A DNA stretch of 8,149 nt, taken from assembly GCA_937896705.1 (NCBI GenBank), contig CALBOC010000349.1:1-8149 (forward strand), given 5' to 3'. Position 1 is the stretch's first letter. Each line of letters opens with the position of its first letter. Under the pieces are notes generated by a model. That model was not told the DNA's origin. It saw only the letters and a program-made list of their open reading frames with translations, and did no database searches. The stretch is from an uncultured Micrococcaceae bacterium. Lineage in GTDB: Bacteria; Actinomycetota; Actinomycetes; Actinomycetales; Micrococcaceae. The position numbers were made by a program, and so were the translations under genes. Positions 7,023 through 8,149 of the stretch are shown one piece after another.

Positions 7023-8149
7023 TTAGTTACCGGTCAGTTTTTCACGCAGTGCGGCAAGTGCTTCGTCGGAAGCCAGGGTGCCGGAGTCTTCAACTGGTGT
7101 TTCTTCGTCCTCGGAGGAGTACGAAGCGGCACCGGTTTCGACTGGGCTTGCGGTTGCGGCTTCGGCTGCTTCGGCCGAGTGGCGAGCAACCTGTTCCTTG
7201 TGCGCTTCCCAACGTGCCTGGGCGTCGGCGTACTGCTGCTCCCATGCGGCGCGTTCTTCTTCGTAGCCTTCCATCCATTCGTTGGATTCCGGGTCGAAGC
7301 CTTCTGGGTACTTGTAGTTGCCGTCTTCGTCGTAGTCGGCGGTCATACCGTAAAGGGCTGGGTCGAACTCGGTGCCTTCTGGGTCAACGCTCTCGTTGGC
7401 CTGTTTCAGGGACAGGGAGATACGACGACGCTCGAGGTCAATGTCGATGACCTTGACGTAGAGAACTTCGTTGACCGAGACAACCTGCTCGGCGGTATCG
7501 ATGTGGCGGTTGGCCAGTTCGGAAATGTGAACCAGGCCTTCGATGCCGTCTTCGACGCGAACGAATGCACCGAAGGGTACCAGCTTGGTGACCTTGCCCG
7601 GTACGATCTGACCCAGTGCGTGGGTGCGGGCAAAGACCTGCCATGGGTCTTCTTGAGTAGCCTTCAGCGACAGGGACACGCGTTCGCGGTCCATATCGAC
7701 GTCGAGTACCTCGACGGTGACTTCCTGGCCAACTTCGACAACCTCTGATGGGTGGTCGATGTGCTTCCAAGACAGTTCCGAAACGTGGACCAGACCGTCG
7801 ACGCCGCCGAGATCGACGAACGCACCGAAGTTGACGATCGAGGAGACCACACCGGTCCGGACTTGACCCTTCTGCAGTGCCTGCAGGAAGTTCGAGCGGG
7901 TTTCGGACTGGGTCTGTTCCAAGTATGCACGACGGGATAGGACAACGTTGTTACGGTTCTTATCCAGTTCGATGATCTTGGCTTCAAGCTCTTGGCCGAC
8001 GTATGGGGCCAGGTCGCGAACGCGGCGCATTTCAACCAGCGATGCCGGGAGGAAGCCACGGAGCCCGATATCGAGGATCAGACCACCCTTGACTACTTCG
8101 ATCACGGTACCGGTGACAACACCGTCTTCTTCCTTGATCTTTTCGATGT
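7023..8149 (-). CDS. rpsA: 30S ribosomal protein S1 (5' end outside window)
   Basis: S1 binds mRNA on the small ribosomal subunit and helps initiation on structured or weak leaders. The frame is open to the right edge, giving 375 codons of the C-terminal part. Three S1 domains are visible: one beginning EEDGVVTGTVIEVVKGG and ending NNVVLSRRAYLE, a second from KGQVRTGVVSSIVNFGAFVD to ERVSLSLKATQEDPW, and a third from PGKVTKLVPFGAFVRVEDG to RRRISLSLKQANE. Each has the FGAFV-type and GLVHxSEL-type core except the first, whose core is GLRGFLPASL. These match domains 2-4 of the four-domain actinobacterial protein; domain 1 is off the edge. A tail of about 110 residues, with YKYPEGFDPESNEWMEGYEE followed by an Ala/Glu-rich stretch, is typical of actinobacteria. 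Codon use is strongly biased, as expected of high expression. Confidence 0.98.
   Translation of the reverse strand, partial: IEKIKEEDGVVTGTVIEVVKGGLILDIGLRGFLPASLVEMRRVRDLAPYVGQELEAKIIELDKNRNNVVLSRRAYLEQTQSETRSNFLQALQKGQVRTGVVSSIVNFGAFVDLGGVDGLVHVSELSWKHIDHPSEVVEVGQEVTVEVLDVDMDRERVSLSLKATQEDPWQVFARTHALGQIVPGKVTKLVPFGAFVRVEDGIEGLVHISELANRHIDTAEQVVSVNEVLYVKVIDIDLERRRISLSLKQANESVDPEGTEFDPALYGMTADYDEDGNYKYPEGFDPESNEWMEGYEEERAAWEQQYADAQARWEAHKEQVARHSAEAAEAATASPVETGAASYSSEDEETPVEDSGTLASDEALAALREKLTGN

Noticed and set aside
1..8149. CRISPR arrays, tRNA genes, insertion sequences, phage genes or defence systems
   Set aside because: No regularly spaced repeats, tRNA-like folds, transposase-like frames or paired terminal repeats were seen in the window.

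Overview
The window looks like a chromosomal core region of an actinobacterium, most likely a moderate-GC member of the Micrococcaceae (Arthrobacter relatives such as Enteractinococcus, Yaniella or Auritidibacter). The UvrB and ribosomal protein S1 sequences read like Micrococcaceae homologues, including the S1 tail that follows the last S1 domain. The rpsA, coaE and uvrB trio lies close together on one strand, as it does in many actinobacteria. The genus is a guess from recalled sequences and an impression of about 60% GC; no search was run.

Layout from left to right. The minus strand carries uvrB (its 3' end lies off the left edge), then a ChaA-type Ca2+/H+ (cation/proton) antiporter, then coaE, which ends 8 bases before the antiporter start. 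A 25-base gap separates coaE from a divergent plus-strand operon of three tightly packed genes: a YigZ/IMPACT-family protein, an RlmG/RsmC-like rRNA guanine-N2 methyltransferase (4-base overlap) and a small TrpF-like phosphoribosylanthranilate isomerase (8-base overlap). The trpF stop overlaps that of a convergent minus-strand gene for a CPBP-family intramembrane protease. That gene is a clear pseudogene: it keeps its start codon, ribosome binding site and most motifs, but needs three single-base frame corrections and one stop-codon read-through. Next to it stands a strong hairpin terminator for rpsA, and rpsA itself (its 5' end lies off the right edge).

How the genes work together. Most of the content is housekeeping: nucleotide excision repair (uvrB), coenzyme A synthesis (coaE), translation (rpsA, the methyltransferase and perhaps the YigZ protein) and ion homeostasis (antiporter). 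The start regions of uvrB and of the yigZ operon share a geometry, a TANNNT hexamer exactly 7 bases before the ATG with no obvious ribosome binding site, which suggests leaderless transcripts.

I found no new multi-gene defence, mobile or biosynthetic system. The points most worth a second look are the shortened, motif-divergent TrpF-like protein (many actinobacteria do without TrpF because PriA covers the step), its tight coupling to an rRNA methyltransferase, the decaying CPBP protease gene, and the antiporter placed between coaE and uvrB.
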